Made by a program: the position numbers and the translations under genes. A stretch of DNA of 64,000 nucleotides from contig CM061100.1 in NCBI GenBank assembly GCA_030770545.1, positions 7,075,501 to 7,139,500 on the forward strand, read 5' to 3'. A model generated the notes under the pieces. It ran no database searches. It saw only the letters and a program-made list of their open reading frames with translations, and was not told where the DNA came from. Origin of the DNA: Macropodus opercularis. Lineage: Eukaryota; Chordata; Actinopteri; Anabantiformes; Osphronemidae. Positions 12,928-25,660 of the stretch are shown piece after piece (the first letter of the stretch is position 1; the number at the start of each line of letters is the position of its first letter).

Positions 12928-13677
12928 AATATAGTGTCTTTGAAGAAACACGCAAGTAAAGAATTATCTAAACAAAACTGGAAAACATTGGAATATCATT
13001 AAATACAAATTATGCACGCCGACTTCAACTTTTGCATAAACTAATAGGAAGCAGCATGATCCATTATTGATTGGTGAAATCAGGTGAGATATCCACAATT
13101 CCATGATGTTGTTGCAGGATGTAACTATTCCCGTTGCTTATGTTGACCTCCAGGCAGAGGCTGGGTCCACGGCGTGGCCCTGATGCTCCGCCGTCCTCCC
13201 TGCTCGCTGCTGGATGGAAAAAGCGGCATGTGCCACCTGCTCTGCTGACCACGTCTGCTCCCACAGGGAGGCATTTTCCCAGTGGTCTTGTGCATCTCAA
13301 AGTTTTAGTAAGCAGCTAATCATGTGAGTTTATGTTGTTTTGTACCCGGTGGGGTGTACGTAAAGCTTATGAGACATATGAGAGGCTTGGACAAACTGTG
13401 ACTGGATGTGGAAGGAACCGCACTGAAATACTGTCTGATGCTGGGGAGGGGGGGGGGAACTTGCTGCATCAGCAAGTCGAGTGTTTTGTAAATTCAATGG
13501 GTCACTGGCAAACATAAAAAACTATGTGTTTTTCATCTCAAGAGCACCATAAATCGTAAACAATCTAGAGTTTAACATGTGTAGAGTGCTGCACCAAACT
13601 TGCAGGCTGCTTCTCCTCGTTCCCACATGAAACCTTCCCTCGCCAGGTGTTTTGTTGTGGGAAACTCAAAGGAGACG

Positions 13678-16600
13678 TTAATTCAGCGTTCCCCGACAGT
13701 TCTCGGCCCCACACAAACAGGGGATCTTCTCGTCCTCAATGGGGAACTTGTAGTCGTAGGTGATCTCCTCGTTGACGTTGATGGGTTGTCTGGAGTAGAT
13801 CACGATTTTCTTCTGAGACTCCACTGTGATGACCTTCGCATAACAGTTAGGCTATAAACCAAGACCAACAATCAGACAAGATTAGTGACGAGTAACTAAA
13901 ATGTAATAGCAAAACAGCAAAATGTAAGCTGTCAAATAAGTACGTCCTGAGTTGTACTGGAGTAGAGGTAACAGTAGCAGCTGTACAGACTTAGGAACTT
14001 TCCACCACTGCTTATGAAGCTATTACGAGTGAGACTTGTGGGTTGTTGTCTTACATTGCAGCTGTGGTTGATGAATCGGGCAAAGTTGCCGCACTTCGTT
14101 GCATCTATAATGGTGTCGTGGTCAACACGAAACATGTAGCTGCTACCGATGCCTTCCTCCTCGTAACGCTTCTCCCACATGTCCGCAATCACCTGGAAAT
14201 GCAGACATAAAGCTCAGTCGATGAAGCGATCTCTGTGTGTTTGTTAACTCTGGTACTCCAAAGCAAAGTCGGCTTCCTCCCTGGTTCATGTCAATCACGC
14301 AAACTAAGAACTCATTTATTAGCCCCATTTCTTAACGTAAAAGAGAAAACGCTCTTCAAATGAGCTGTCTCTCACCTGTCTGATGTTCTGTCCCACGTAC
14401 TCAATCACCATTTCATCAGCAGCGATGGGCTCCATAGCAAACAGACCCCAGTCGTGGATGTGCGACTTGCAGAATCTGATCTTCTTCTTACGGAACTAAA
14501 GGGGGAAACATTCAGAAACGTGTCACTTGTAAGTATTGAGACAGACTTCATACAGCGTATGAAGAAACAGAGGCTAATCATTCTACACGACAATATCATC
14601 TTATCACAGACTAACAACGTGGTGGGTTTCTGTCTGCGTTTATTCACCTTCAGCTGGTTGAACTTCAGCAGGTCGCTGTCACATGCAAAGGAGGAGAGCA
14701 AACGCCGCTGCTCTGACCGCCGCTCTGAGCCAGACCTGGTGGAGGCGTGCACCTGCGCGGGAATACTCATACCCTGTACACAGAAGGTGGAGTTAGATCT
14801 TCTCCTGGTGAGCCAATACCAATTCCACACTTTTATAAAACCCTACAGGCAGCTCCTGCACCATCATTCTCAACCTACTGCCCACCTGCGTGTCGACCGG
14901 TGGCTCCTCCGATTGCAGACGTGTACTCTGCAGGTACTTGATCTTATCCTTCTTGTCGATCTTGTAGTATCCCTCGCTTCTGGCACAGCCGGTCATGTGA
15001 TCCCTCATGCCGTCGTCTCTCCTCTTTTTCTTCACTCCAAGGATGTTGGTAGGTGCAGCGGGGTCAAGGGAGAAACTGAAAAGACTTTGGACCACAGCTG
15101 AGAGACACACTCGGCCAACAGTTGCACGTTTTCACCACCAGAGGGGGAACTACGAGTTACAGTTGTACTTGTAATGTACTTTTATATATTTCTATCTTAA
15201 CATCACTGATGTTAAAAAAAATGAAAATGTGTCTTTTAGGAATCATTCTCTGAAGTATGTAAAGTGTGTAAATTTGCAGATGTAGTAAAGGATATGAGGA
15301 TGGTTGACCCAGAGTGTGTCATTGAGCCAGTCGTTGCCATTATCCTGCTGCAGCATCTTGTCGTAAGTAACCTGCAGAAGATGAATGTCCTCCTCATCAA
15401 TGCCCTCGTTCCAGATGTCGTAGAGGATGGTCATCTCCTCAAAATCTGACCGCGGGGAGAAGTACGACCGCGGAGGCGTGGCAACAGGGGACAGGCCGTC
15501 CAGCAGCAGTTCCTCCCAGTTTCGCCGTGCCCTCCTCACAGGCTTCAAAGCTACGGGCGCCTCGTCATCGTACGACTGAAAGCCGTCTTCAGCGGGCAGA
15601 ACCGTCTGAGGCTTCAACTCTCCTTTCTGGAAATCCGACCTAAGGTGGTCGGGAGACTTCGCAGACAGCTTTTGTATGGACATATCTCTGAGATGCGAGT
15701 CACGAGACAGCGTGGTGGACTCCAACGAGACTTCCAAAGAGTCCTCAGCAGCTGGGATCCTTTTAGCTTTGGGGCGCCCAGGTTTCTTCTTCGATGCAGG
15801 GTCTGATGGCACATGGATGTCTGTGGCGAGACCAGCAGGCAGATCTTCAGGAACGCTGGCTGAGTTCTCGGTGCCGGCTGACAGGGCCTGATTAGGCAGG
15901 GCGCTGATGGGCGGCTCCTTAAAAACTGGTCTGCCGTCCAGACTCTCTGAGGAGATTTTCCTGTTAAGAGTCAGTGCTGTGGGGTCAGGGAACACAGGGG
16001 TGAAGGTTAAGTCTCTTCCTGGAGTGCGTGGGATTCCAGCACTGAGGACAGGGGACTGAGCAGGATAGGAGAAGGGGCTACCAGGAATGTGAGGGGAGCT
16101 AAGCAACAGGCTGCTGCCCGTGAGAGGAGCATCACTACCAGGGGTGTTGGGGATTGTGTCAGTGCTCTGGGACTTGCCCAAACCGCGGGCACGCTCCATT
16201 AGATCCCTGCCTGGTGTGCGAGGTATATCCTCATCTGTGGGGAGCCGGGCCCGCTGGGGCAGGTCGGGTAGGGGACCAGGGGGCGGATGAAGGAGGGAAC
16301 GGCCTTCTATCGACGGGTGATTAGGGAGAGGAAGGTGCAAGGTAGAGACGGATTTGGGAACAGGTGTGTTAGAATCTAGCGGAGATGGGAGTAAGTGACC
16401 GGGGGTGCACGGTACTTCCTCAGGCTCTCCTTTACCTTTGGCCTTCGTCTCCTGGTCGCTGTCAGGTAGGGCACCGGTGGGAGTGGGAGGCCGAAGGCTC
16501 GCAGCATGCTCCTGGGGTTCAGACTTCACCACAGGAATGTTACTGTTTATACTGAAGTCTCGCTCTTTGACTATAAGACAAAGACAAAAACCAAGATATT

Positions 16601-19600
16601 TCTTTTAAACACTTTGCTCCTAATGTGTATTCATCACGTGTAACATTTCAACAGACACTCACCTGGGAAGCCTTTCGGTGATGGTGGCTTCAGGTCTTCC
16701 TTCACCTCCTTGGGGCTTGGTGGTCTACGTTTGGGCTTACCCTCTACTCCTGCAGGGCTCGGCGATGTGGCCTCTGGCTCCTCCTCTTCTGATGAAGAGG
16801 AAGACGATGACGACGACGAAGAGGATGAAGAGGACAAAGATGTTTCAGCCTTTTTCTGTTCATCCTCTAGCACTGCCACTGCCTTCTCTTCTTCCCCATC
16901 ACTTTCTTCCTCCTCTGAGCTTAACTCATACTCAGAGGAGTCGTCGCTTCCTGCAGAGGAACCTGAGCTGGCTTTGGAGGACGCTGAACTATCTGCCTCT
17001 GCAAGAGATGGGGCACAAAATTATCAATTGGCGGAAATTTGTTATAAAAAGAAACCAAAGACATTGTAGTAAGTCATTTAAAGTACCGTCATCAGATGAA
17101 TCTGAGGAAGAGCTCTCACTAGACGAGTCCCCCTCATCTTCACTTTCCTAAAAGGTAAATGTACATTATGAGATGAGTGCAAAATAAAGACTAAATCTAG
17201 CACAAACAACAACCGGACTTTAGTTATTATTGCTTACTTTGTCAGCAGCCTCCGTTTCATCAGGTTGCTCCTCTCTGTCCGACAGAGACTCCTCCTCCTT
17301 CCCTGAGGTGTCCACCTCCTCCTCTCCCTCACTGTCCAGTTCTAGTGGGCGTGACGGCCGTCGCTTTGCTGACATGCCGTCGCCGTCCATTTTGGAATCA
17401 TCTGAGGGGAGCTCCGCTGGATCTCGCTCCCGGTCTGACAGATATGACCAGTTAGCATTTGTGAAGTACATAACATCAGATAAAAAGAGAAAATGACAAG
17501 AACAGCGTGTTTGGTTTGTTACTGGTAGAGATCTACCTTCGTCCTCCAGTTCGTCGTCCACAGGAGTAGACGGTCGAGCTCGTTTGATGTCACTCGCTGC
17601 TGCTGCCTCAGGTGGGTCCTTCCTTTTCACCTGAGCACAACACGCAAACAAAAAGGCAGAGTCAGTGACAGAACACTCCCCACCTCGCAGTTTGCTCAAA
17701 GACAGACTTTGGGGCTTACCTTAAAGGAGGGCAGGCGGATAACTCCTCGCAATCCCATTCCTAGGCCCATTCCTTCGTAGCCCAGTCCCTCACCCTTGTT
17801 CCAGTTCTCCAGCAGACATGAACCGATGGTCTCTTTGGGTTTGGGTTTTTCTTCCTCTTTCCCCTCTGCACCTTTCACTGGAGTCAAAGACGCCTGGGAA
17901 GAAGAACACAGCTTTCAATGCTATGATGAATTAATTATTATTATTCATTGTTAATAATTAATATAATTAACGCAGAACATATCTCACACCTTGGTTGTCT
18001 GATCATCATTCACTGATGAATGACAACAAACGTCTTGATTATCAAAACTGTTGGTGTTGATTGTCGAGCTGACTTAACAACCAGCGCCAGTGTTGTGCTA
18101 TACACCAACCACTAGATCACAGGGCTTCAACACTACAAGAGCAATACTGCCTTGTGGTATTTTTTCTAAAATGTTTCTTTAAACATGGGCTTTTAAATTA
18201 AAACAACTGTTACAATTGTGAGAGAGTACCTGGTAAAATCATATTTACTAACGAGACGCCTGCAGAGAACACAATTAAAACACCGGAAAGTACAAAAGTA
18301 CGCTCCTATGTCAACTTAATGAACTTTTGTGACAACTCAGAAGTACAGCTGTTCAGTACAGCGATACACAGGTAAACTTTATAATTAAATGTATGTGTAT
18401 CCTGAAGTCTTACCTTTGCAGAGCGTTCCTTCTTTTCCCACCACTCATCAAAGGCTCTAAACGCCACCACCTCCACCATCTTGCGGTTGAGGTCCCTCTT
18501 CATGATGGCCTTTAGCTCTTTGACAATGACCAGCAGGACACCATCAACAGTCGCCTTGTGGGGATCCTCCTTTTTAGTATCATATCCCGGTGGAGGAACA
18601 GTTGGGTTGAACTTTGGTATACTGGGGTGCTGCCATTGTTGTCCAGGTGCTCCTGCACCTGTAGGTGCAGCACCCATAGATAGAGGAGGGTAAGGGCCAC
18701 CAAACGGCCCTGACGCACTGTCCATAAAATGTGGATAAGGATAAGTCTGGGCTATACGACTCAGCATCTGCTGCTGCATCTGGAACGACATGGGGACCGT
18801 GCTCCACTGTTCCCACTGCAAGCAATTCATCAGCTCCATTTGCACCAGAGGCATCATACTATGCGAGTAGGGTCCCATGTGTGGCAGCATATGTGGATGC
18901 ACTCCATGATGACCAGCTAGGTGAGCAGCGTGTCCCGGGACGGTAGAGTGAGGAGCAAGGTGGTGATGTGGAATTGGGAAGCCGGCTTGATGCGGCAGAG
19001 GGTGGAAGCCGGGAGGAGGAATGGGAATAGTCTGCATCGGGGACACTGCCGAGTTGACAACAATGCCCTTGCCACAGTCTCCACTGTTGATTGGTGTCCC
19101 GGGCATCTCATCGTCAGAGATCTCCATGTCTTCCCCTGACGACTGATGGCCCTGTGTGAAAGGGGACAAGTCTGTCAAGACTATGCCAGGTAAACTATTT
19201 TATTCGGGTTATACCTGACCCCCTGACAAACACCCGCTACTTATAAAATCCAGTAAAGGTAACAGGATTAGTAGTGTTTTAACAAGTATTGCCATTGATA
19301 CCCATAGGTCTGGGTAGTGGAAATTATTAGACACGATCCTTGAAAAAAACATAAATTTAATGCTATTATTAAATGTTAAACACAAGTAGGCACAGAAAAG
19401 CTTTGTCTGCTTAGAATTAGAACGAGAAACCACTACCTGATCAAATGACATTTCGAAAGCATGATATAGCTCTGTTAACTTTCACTACTTGAGAGTTTGT
19501 GATACTGAGAAACCTCATGACTGGGAATCTCAACTATCTAGAGAGTTGAAACCCAGTTAGAAGAGCGACAGAGGTCAAAGTTTAACATATGCAGCTGACC

Positions 19601-22600
19601 CATGTCGTTGGTCAGCATTCACCTAAGCAGAGCAGAGTGTTCAGGCGTTAAAACTATACTAATAAATATGAATGGAAGACGTGTGTCCTCATATCACTGC
19701 AGCTGTCACATCCCTGTTGTTTAATATTATGAAAGGATCTCTGTTCCAACGACTGCAGAAATGAAACCAAGCAGAGTAGACCCAGCACGGGAGTGGCGTC
19801 GTTACCCAAATGACCTGTTTGGACTGTTTGCTTTGTGATAACTCGAAATGTGAGACCAGAGAGGCTGCAGCCAATCTGCACTGGCAGACTCAGCAAAACC
19901 AGGAAGTGTGGTGTTGGATGGGGCCAACAGCCAAACTGTGTTTTCCTCCGAGTGAGCACGTGTGGTTAGTGTTCAGAAAGAGGAAACAAGAATCTTCATT
20001 TCCCCAACAGCAGAACGGCTCCTATTTCTCCTCTCAAAGCACCGAGTGCCGTGCTACTATGATTACAAACAAGAAACACAACTTAATACAAATGTGAAGG
20101 TATTTGTGAGGCTGAGAGCTACGCATCTAAACCTTTTCATTCATGACTCCTTTACTTGTGCTGTCAACAAATGTTACGCTTTTAAAATCAGCCTTTTAGC
20201 CTTAGCGATTAGATACAGCTCCAATAGCGCGTTTTTAGAGGTACCCTCATACACTGCTTGTGGTGAAACCGGAACTTCCTTTAGAAACAACGGTGAAGCA
20301 AAAGAGAAAGTTCACTACTACCACCTTGCAGTGAAACTACACCTCACTTCCTGGTCCTCTGTGTAACTGTCATTTACAGCTGTGAGTAAACATCAGCACC
20401 ATCCTACTATCAACCAATCAAGACTATTAATACTTAGGAACTGTAGCACAGCCAATGATGTCATAAACACAGGGAGACATGCACTTGTTATTTGTCCATG
20501 CAACTACACAATTTTCATCTAAAAGGTGGGAAAAGGTGAGTCTTACCGTGTCCATTTTTTCAGTGGGAGTGTGGCCTCTGAACTGTCCATCTTTGAGGTC
20601 GCTGTTCATCTTCTCCTGTACAGGAGAACTGATTCGTTTGATTAGAGAGGCAGTTCCAAGGATTGGCTCCTCATCTTCCGAGTCTGGCAGTGGGGTCGGA
20701 CTGATATCCTCCAAACCCGTGCTAGGAGGACGGGAATTTTGCTGGCCACCCTGAGAGCTGCTCGTGAAAGGGGGGATTGGGGATAGCTGAGAGGACGAGG
20801 AGGAAATTGGACTTCCCTCCATTCGCACCTCAGTGTCCGAGTCGCGCTCGTTGAGGAACGGCAGCAGTTTTGTCCTTTTCTCCTTGAGGAGCATCTCAAT
20901 GCGGGAATCCAGGCTATTGCGCTCTGGATCCAGAGCAGGGGAACCAGGTGAAGGGCAGTGCTCTGGCGTTTGAGGAGGAGGGGTAGTTGGATGGGGCTCC
21001 GGTGGGGGTTCAGGGATCGGGGGAGTTTCTGGTCTGTCTTTGACAGGCAGAAAGTCAGTGGCAGCTGCCAGAGGCGGCTGCGGTGGTCGGAGGTACTCAC
21101 CCTCCCTTTGGGCTGGGTGATGGAAAGCTGGCTCTGCCGGGGGGAACGCAGGGGGCAAAGGAGTCTGGTAGGGTGAGAAGGCAGACTTGAAGTTTGGGGT
21201 AGCAGGAGGAGGTGCTGTGTAGGTAAAGGAGGAGGTGGAGGGAGGAGGTTCTGGTGGCGTGAGCTGGTGCTGTTTGAAGGGAGCTTGTTCAGATGTCGTA
21301 CTTCGATACATGCTGCGGTACTGAGGCCTCTCCGGTCTGCGGTTGTACGCATCCTGGAACTTACTCTCGTGTCTCCGGGACTTGTAACTGCCAGAACTCT
21401 CCGGTCGGCTGGACTGGTACGCAGGTGTAGACTGCCGACTGGAGTAACTGGAGTCTTGAGAGAAAGGCGTACCTGCCTGACGTGGAGTATGAGGGGTTCC
21501 CTGGGACTGAGGGGTGTCCTGCCTTAAGCTGGAGTAGCCCGTCTCCTGGGACAGAGGAGTGGTGGAGCTACTGGGTGGCAACGTTGCTCCCACAGCACTG
21601 CTGTCAGATAACCGGCGGATGGACTCGCAAGGCTTTGAAGAGAAAAATATGAGAGAAGAAATCATAGTCAAGACAAACATCCACTATGAAAATAGAAAAG
21701 AAATATGAAATACCCTTGACATTTTGATTTGAGCCTTTAGGCTGAAACTAAAAGCTACATATTAACAATACAGTCATGAAAAATAGCTGGATGTTTATTC
21801 TGAAATGAATTTGATAGTATACGCCCGATCGTTAGTTAGGCACAGTGCCTGTGGGATCTCATGCTACAGGGCCAAAGTGCACATTTGAGTGGCTTCATGA
21901 TTTCAATCCACACACATGGCTCTGGATAACATTTCCTCTGCTCTACTTCAACACCTGGTGCACTGATACAATCGATAACATAAGGATTGCAACTTAGAAC
22001 CGAGGCAAATTGGCTCATTTCTACAAAGTACCAGCACAACACAGTAACGCTACACGAGATACTCTCCTCGTTAGTAAAGAGATAATGAACTATATTATAT
22101 CACTAACAAATTCTACATTGTCAAAGATTAGGGAATTATATAAAACTATGAACAAAAAAATCCTGAGCACAATATTTGAAGACTATTTACCAGTAAGGCT
22201 TCTCCCAGAATACGAGGGGAAACTTCTCTGGCTTCCTCTCCACCAACAGGCAGGGTCCGCGGAGTGTAGCTGCCATTCATCAGGAGCTGGCAGTACCTGA
22301 GGCGATTCTCACCTGCAGCACAGTAAACACGAGTGGACCGCATGCAAAGTTTATAAAGCAGACTCACAGCTTGAGCACTTTATTAAAACTAAATTGATAT
22401 GATTTAAATAAGAAAACTCAAAACTAGATGTGTGTCAGGGCAACATAAACCTAATGAATTTCCTTCACGAGTAATATATTTTGAAAATAGCTGAAGTCTT
22501 ACAAAGTTATATCATGTAGGCGTATGCCTGCAACAGTAAATATTGTCACTGTATATTTGTTGATATAAAATATAATGAGACACATAGGTGCAAGAGTAAC

Positions 22601-24331
22601 GTGACCAAATTGCATCTTTGTACGCTGTGCACTATAACTCTACACTTCTTACCAAAACACTTTATCCAAAGAAAAAAAGTTTGATTTTTAATGAGATAAT
22701 GAGAATTTGAGCTTTGTAGCCAGTGGAATTGTGCATATTGTAACATACATTAAAACACATCACAAACACCATTTATTATTTCTCCGACTAAGCACATATG
22801 CAAAACTGTTGCCAGTCAAATACTAAATAGTTTGCACTGTCTTAATGGGCACTGACTTCACGGTTTTGCATGAAAAATAACAGACGTTTTTGGACCCTAA
22901 CACTGCAAGTGACCTCTTCCGTTTTCTAAAACACTAAACACACTTTCAGTGCTTTCTATTAAAAATTAATCAACACAGCCATTGTAAAAGTGAGAGCACT
23001 AGGACAGACTGGTTTCTGTTTGTTTACATGTCTGAAATTAGACACAGTGGGAGTACAGCACCCTCAGCTCTGGGCTCGTGGGAGCACACTAAGATTCAAT
23101 GAAATTGAATTACCCCACGTTACCAGGCAACGCGTTACATTTACACACGTGACTGATGTCATTTTAATCATTTAGAAAACAGCATTCGTTTTAATCAGGT
23201 CTTCTCCTGCGCAAATGTAAGTTACGCGGATGAGTGAATCACTGTTTACCTTTTGGGTCCAGCTCCACGTGGATGATGTTTCCCATAACAGACGTGTTGT
23301 GAAGCGACTGCACCGCCACCTTGGCCGCTTTCACGCTCTCAAAAACAACTTTGGCAATTCCCATATGTTTTTTGTTCTTCGGGTTGTACAAGATCTCGAC
23401 CTCCTCGATTTCTCCAAATTTTTTGCACATGTCGGTAAGAAATCCTTCTCGGATGTTGTCGTTCAGCCTGGCGAATGTCACCTCCTTTGGAGGCACGGGG
23501 CCGATATAACAGTCATCGATCTGCAATAAGAATGAGAGGAGTTAATGTTGCAGAGAGCTTTGGGGTTAATGTTGCACCGTGTGGGCTCATTTGTGACAGC
23601 TGAGACCGGGACGACGCCGCCAGTAGCGCAATAGTTCCCATGAATATGCAATCGGGTTAAAAACACAAAAAGTCCAAAGATTAAGCAGGCGTTTTAAAGG
23701 CTTGTTGTTCTAGCGCTTAACGTCTGTCCGACATTCACACGTTCACTTGACATCCCATAGATGAGTGAAGGGGGTGTGTCTGCAACTTTTGACAGCACCG
23801 CTTTTCCTCAGGGAAAAAGCTGCCACCGGACTTTGGCAGAGCTGATACCTTGAACTTGGGCACCGGCAGGTCCGTCTCTTTGTACTTGGTCCAGAGCCGA
23901 CCGATTCTCGGGTCTCGGACGATATCCACCGGCGGCATCCCCGGGTTCTGTAGGGCGAGAGCAGAAGAGGGGGGCCCGATGCTGTTATTCACGCTTCACA
24001 TGGCGCTAACTTGTTGCAAAGTAGTCCTGCGCAAACCGGACGCTTGTTTGATGAAGCCGAATCCCACGGACACGCCGTTAAAGATGCGGGAACATTCCCG
24101 TGACCAGCCACGGCCACATTGTAACCTATCATGGAGGTCGACCGCTCGGTTACTATTGTAATCGTCGCGCAGCGTCAAAGGCGGTCCACTTACGGGCATG
24201 CTGAAAGTCTGTCCATCGTAGCGATATAGTTTGTGCGATCCCTTCTTCAGCGCCGGGTCGATGATCAACTTGTAACTTCTCCAGTGGTGACTCCGCTTCT
24301 CCGCCGAGGCGCAGACGGGATGACTGTCCAT
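13678..24331 (-). CDS. setd1b: Histone-lysine N-methyltransferase SETD1B
   Basis: Catalytic subunit of a COMPASS (Set1B) complex that trimethylates H3K4 at active promoters. Coding exons in transcript order: 24331-24194, 23947-23849, 23520-23250, 22312-22191, 21632-20547, 19151-18414, 17893-17720, 17630-17537, 17434-17238, 17147-17087, 16998-16663, 16570-15296, 15052-14886, 14773-14648, 14495-14376, 14192-14055, 13851-13678. They sum to 1771 codons plus TAA. Residues about 1-80 carry a DPR motif ([13 protein letters not shown]82-type), and 80-170 an RRM ([13 protein letters not shown] to IIHVELD). Long Pro/Ser/acidic disordered regions follow. The WIN motif ([13 protein letters not shown]5) sits near 1545-1550 and N-SET covers about 1480-1630. 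SET (about 1630-1750) contains RFINHSCN and EEITYDYKF, and post-SET ends [16 protein letters not shown] and N-SET sequence and the rhof neighbour favour SETD1B over SETD1A. The intron between exons 15296 and 15052 is AT-AC (see findings). Teleost a/b paralogue not decided. Confidence 0.97.
15053..15295 (-). other. setd1b: AT-AC U12-type intron of setd1b
   Basis: Read on the minus strand the intron begins ATATCCTTTACT and ends GCTGCAC. A branch-site-like CCCTTGAC puts its adenosine about 11-12 bases before the 3' end. No GT donor in the region joins in the right phase. The AT-AC junction gives WVNH-P-PTN, which aligns with the conserved N-SET sequence, and keeps the frame closed. Confidence 0.85.
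18861..19004 (-). other. setd1b: Histidine-rich low-complexity segment in Setd1b
   Basis: Residues about 622-669 hold 14 histidines in 48 positions, interspersed with Pro, Gly and Met (for example [17 protein letters not shown]). This replaces what is, as I recall it, a mostly proline-rich stretch in mammalian SETD1B. Confidence 0.8.
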
Positions 24332-24570
24332 GCCGTTCGCCAAACCTGAAACGACAGGCAGCGACAAGGAGAAGAGAGCTATCGTGAGGCAACGCTAAAT
24401 ACGGTCCCGTTACCAACCCCCAACACTTTAAAACAGCCAAACGTTACAGATGCATGACTTTAGTGGTGAGGGTAACACCGGAGAGCGAAAGCGGGATCTA
24501 ACGTATATCCCGGCTACGGAAAACAGGCATTAGGAGGTCTGGAGAAAGAGGAAAAAAAGAACAAGCTTAC

Positions 24571-24620
24571 TTGAACTCTGCTTTCTGCCATGGTCTTCGT
24601 TCAATCTGTATCTATCCCCT
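24571..24620 (-). promoter_or_regulatory. setd1b: setd1b leader exon with out-of-frame upstream ATG
   Basis: A 5' exon ending GTTCAA with donor GTAAGC carries an ATG at 24591-24589 in a strong context (GACCATGG). Spliced to the acceptor at 24345/24346 it reads seven codons, then runs out of frame through the main start and stops after about 33 codons. The main ATG is therefore placed at 24331. The upstream edge of this exon is unknown. Confidence 0.6.
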
Positions 24621-25329
24621 GACTTGGACATGGTTCGTCCGATCGAGAGATTTTCTTTAATTGATGAAAAGACGAAATCGCTTTCCTTTCGCCGCTTACA
24701 TTACATGATTTAGCTTGAAGAATACTGCCTCCTTTTCGGCGAGAGCCAACACATATTGTGTGCCTCTGGTCTGTAGCTTCTGTCTCTCCCACAATACACC
24801 GCTAGGCTTGCCCACCTCCAACGCTAGTCGCACTTTCGCTACGAACGTCTTTCTATCCCTACTTGTCATATATTTACACTATTGCTTTATGCGGCATTTA
24901 ATCATTTTAACGACCTAAACAGTGACGCCCGCACGCTGATAACTGATTAATTTATATTTTGTGATGCCTATGTACTAAACCCATTTGTGTGGAATCTGCC
25001 GAGTGCATTTACCCAACTGTCAAACACAAGCTAGACACAGGGGGCAATATCTTCTTAACGGCCAGTTCGGCCTTGATTAAAACGCGTTTTGTGGCAGGTT
25101 TTTGTGCAGAGAACCGTGCTCGTTAACGAATTGAAACGTGTCTGGAAATATAAGCAACCGACAGCAGAGAGACGGGAGCTGCGCTGCCGCTGACGGCTGG
25201 CTGTTACCGTGAACGTCGTGACGGCGGAAAGACTCTCAGTACGAAACTCCGTTGACTTGGGAGTTGAATTTAACAGCCGGTCTTATCGCTTCTAACCGTC
25301 GGAGCGCGTTGCGTCTCCGTGAGAGTCAA

Positions 25330-25660
25330 CCGACAAACTAGAGCCGGGCCGCGGCGTGTGTGGCCGTTTTTACGGCGTGCGGTTATGGATTTGATTACAC
25401 CTACTCCGGCCCGTGTGGATTTCGTATTTTAAACGTTTTCGCTCGGAAGCGTGCGCTCGGGTTTTGTTTGACATTGCCTGGTGTTTTTTGCAGTGCTCGG
25501 GCAATTGGCTGGTTAACAGCGGCAGCCCGGCGAGCCAATCAGAGCGCAGCGGCACAGGAGCCGTCTGCTATTAGAGGCACGGCTCAGGAGTCCTTCAACA
25601 GAGAGCAGAGAGAGGGGGCCGAGCGCTCCGGCAGCCATTTTCCTAAAATACAGGACTCAA
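25330..25660. promoter_or_regulatory. CpG-rich promoter-like block upstream of setd1b
   Basis: A CG-dense stretch with a near-perfect NF-Y box (AGCCAATCAG, 25533-25542), an inverted CCAAT (CAATTGGCT near 25502) and a YY1-like GCCATTTT at about 25633-25640. It lies about 1 kb upstream of the setd1b leader exon. It may be a distal setd1b promoter or the start of a divergent transcript. A 102-codon open frame across it has no recognised homology. Confidence 0.4.

Larger units (their letters stand above)
11630..13677 (-). other. setd1b: setd1b 3' UTR
   Basis: Non-coding stretch between the setd1b stop and the minus-strand AATAAA at 11648-11653. It contains a CA dinucleotide microsatellite at about 12899-12927 and a G-run at 13447-13457. 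Open frames in it look random, with no homology recognised on either strand. Confidence 0.5.

Noticed and set aside
15060..15130. GT-AG alternatives for the setd1b intron (GTCAAC donor; TTTTCAG, CTCTCAG or GTGAAG acceptors)
   Set aside because: The pyrimidine-tract acceptors do not match the donor phase. The only phase-compatible one, GTGAAG, has no pyrimidine tract and would delete the conserved PPTN segment.
24571..24591. MAESRVQ as the Setd1b N terminus
   Set aside because: The exon ends in phase 0 but the following homologous frame needs phase 1; joining them runs into a stop after 33 codons. Treated as an upstream ATG instead.
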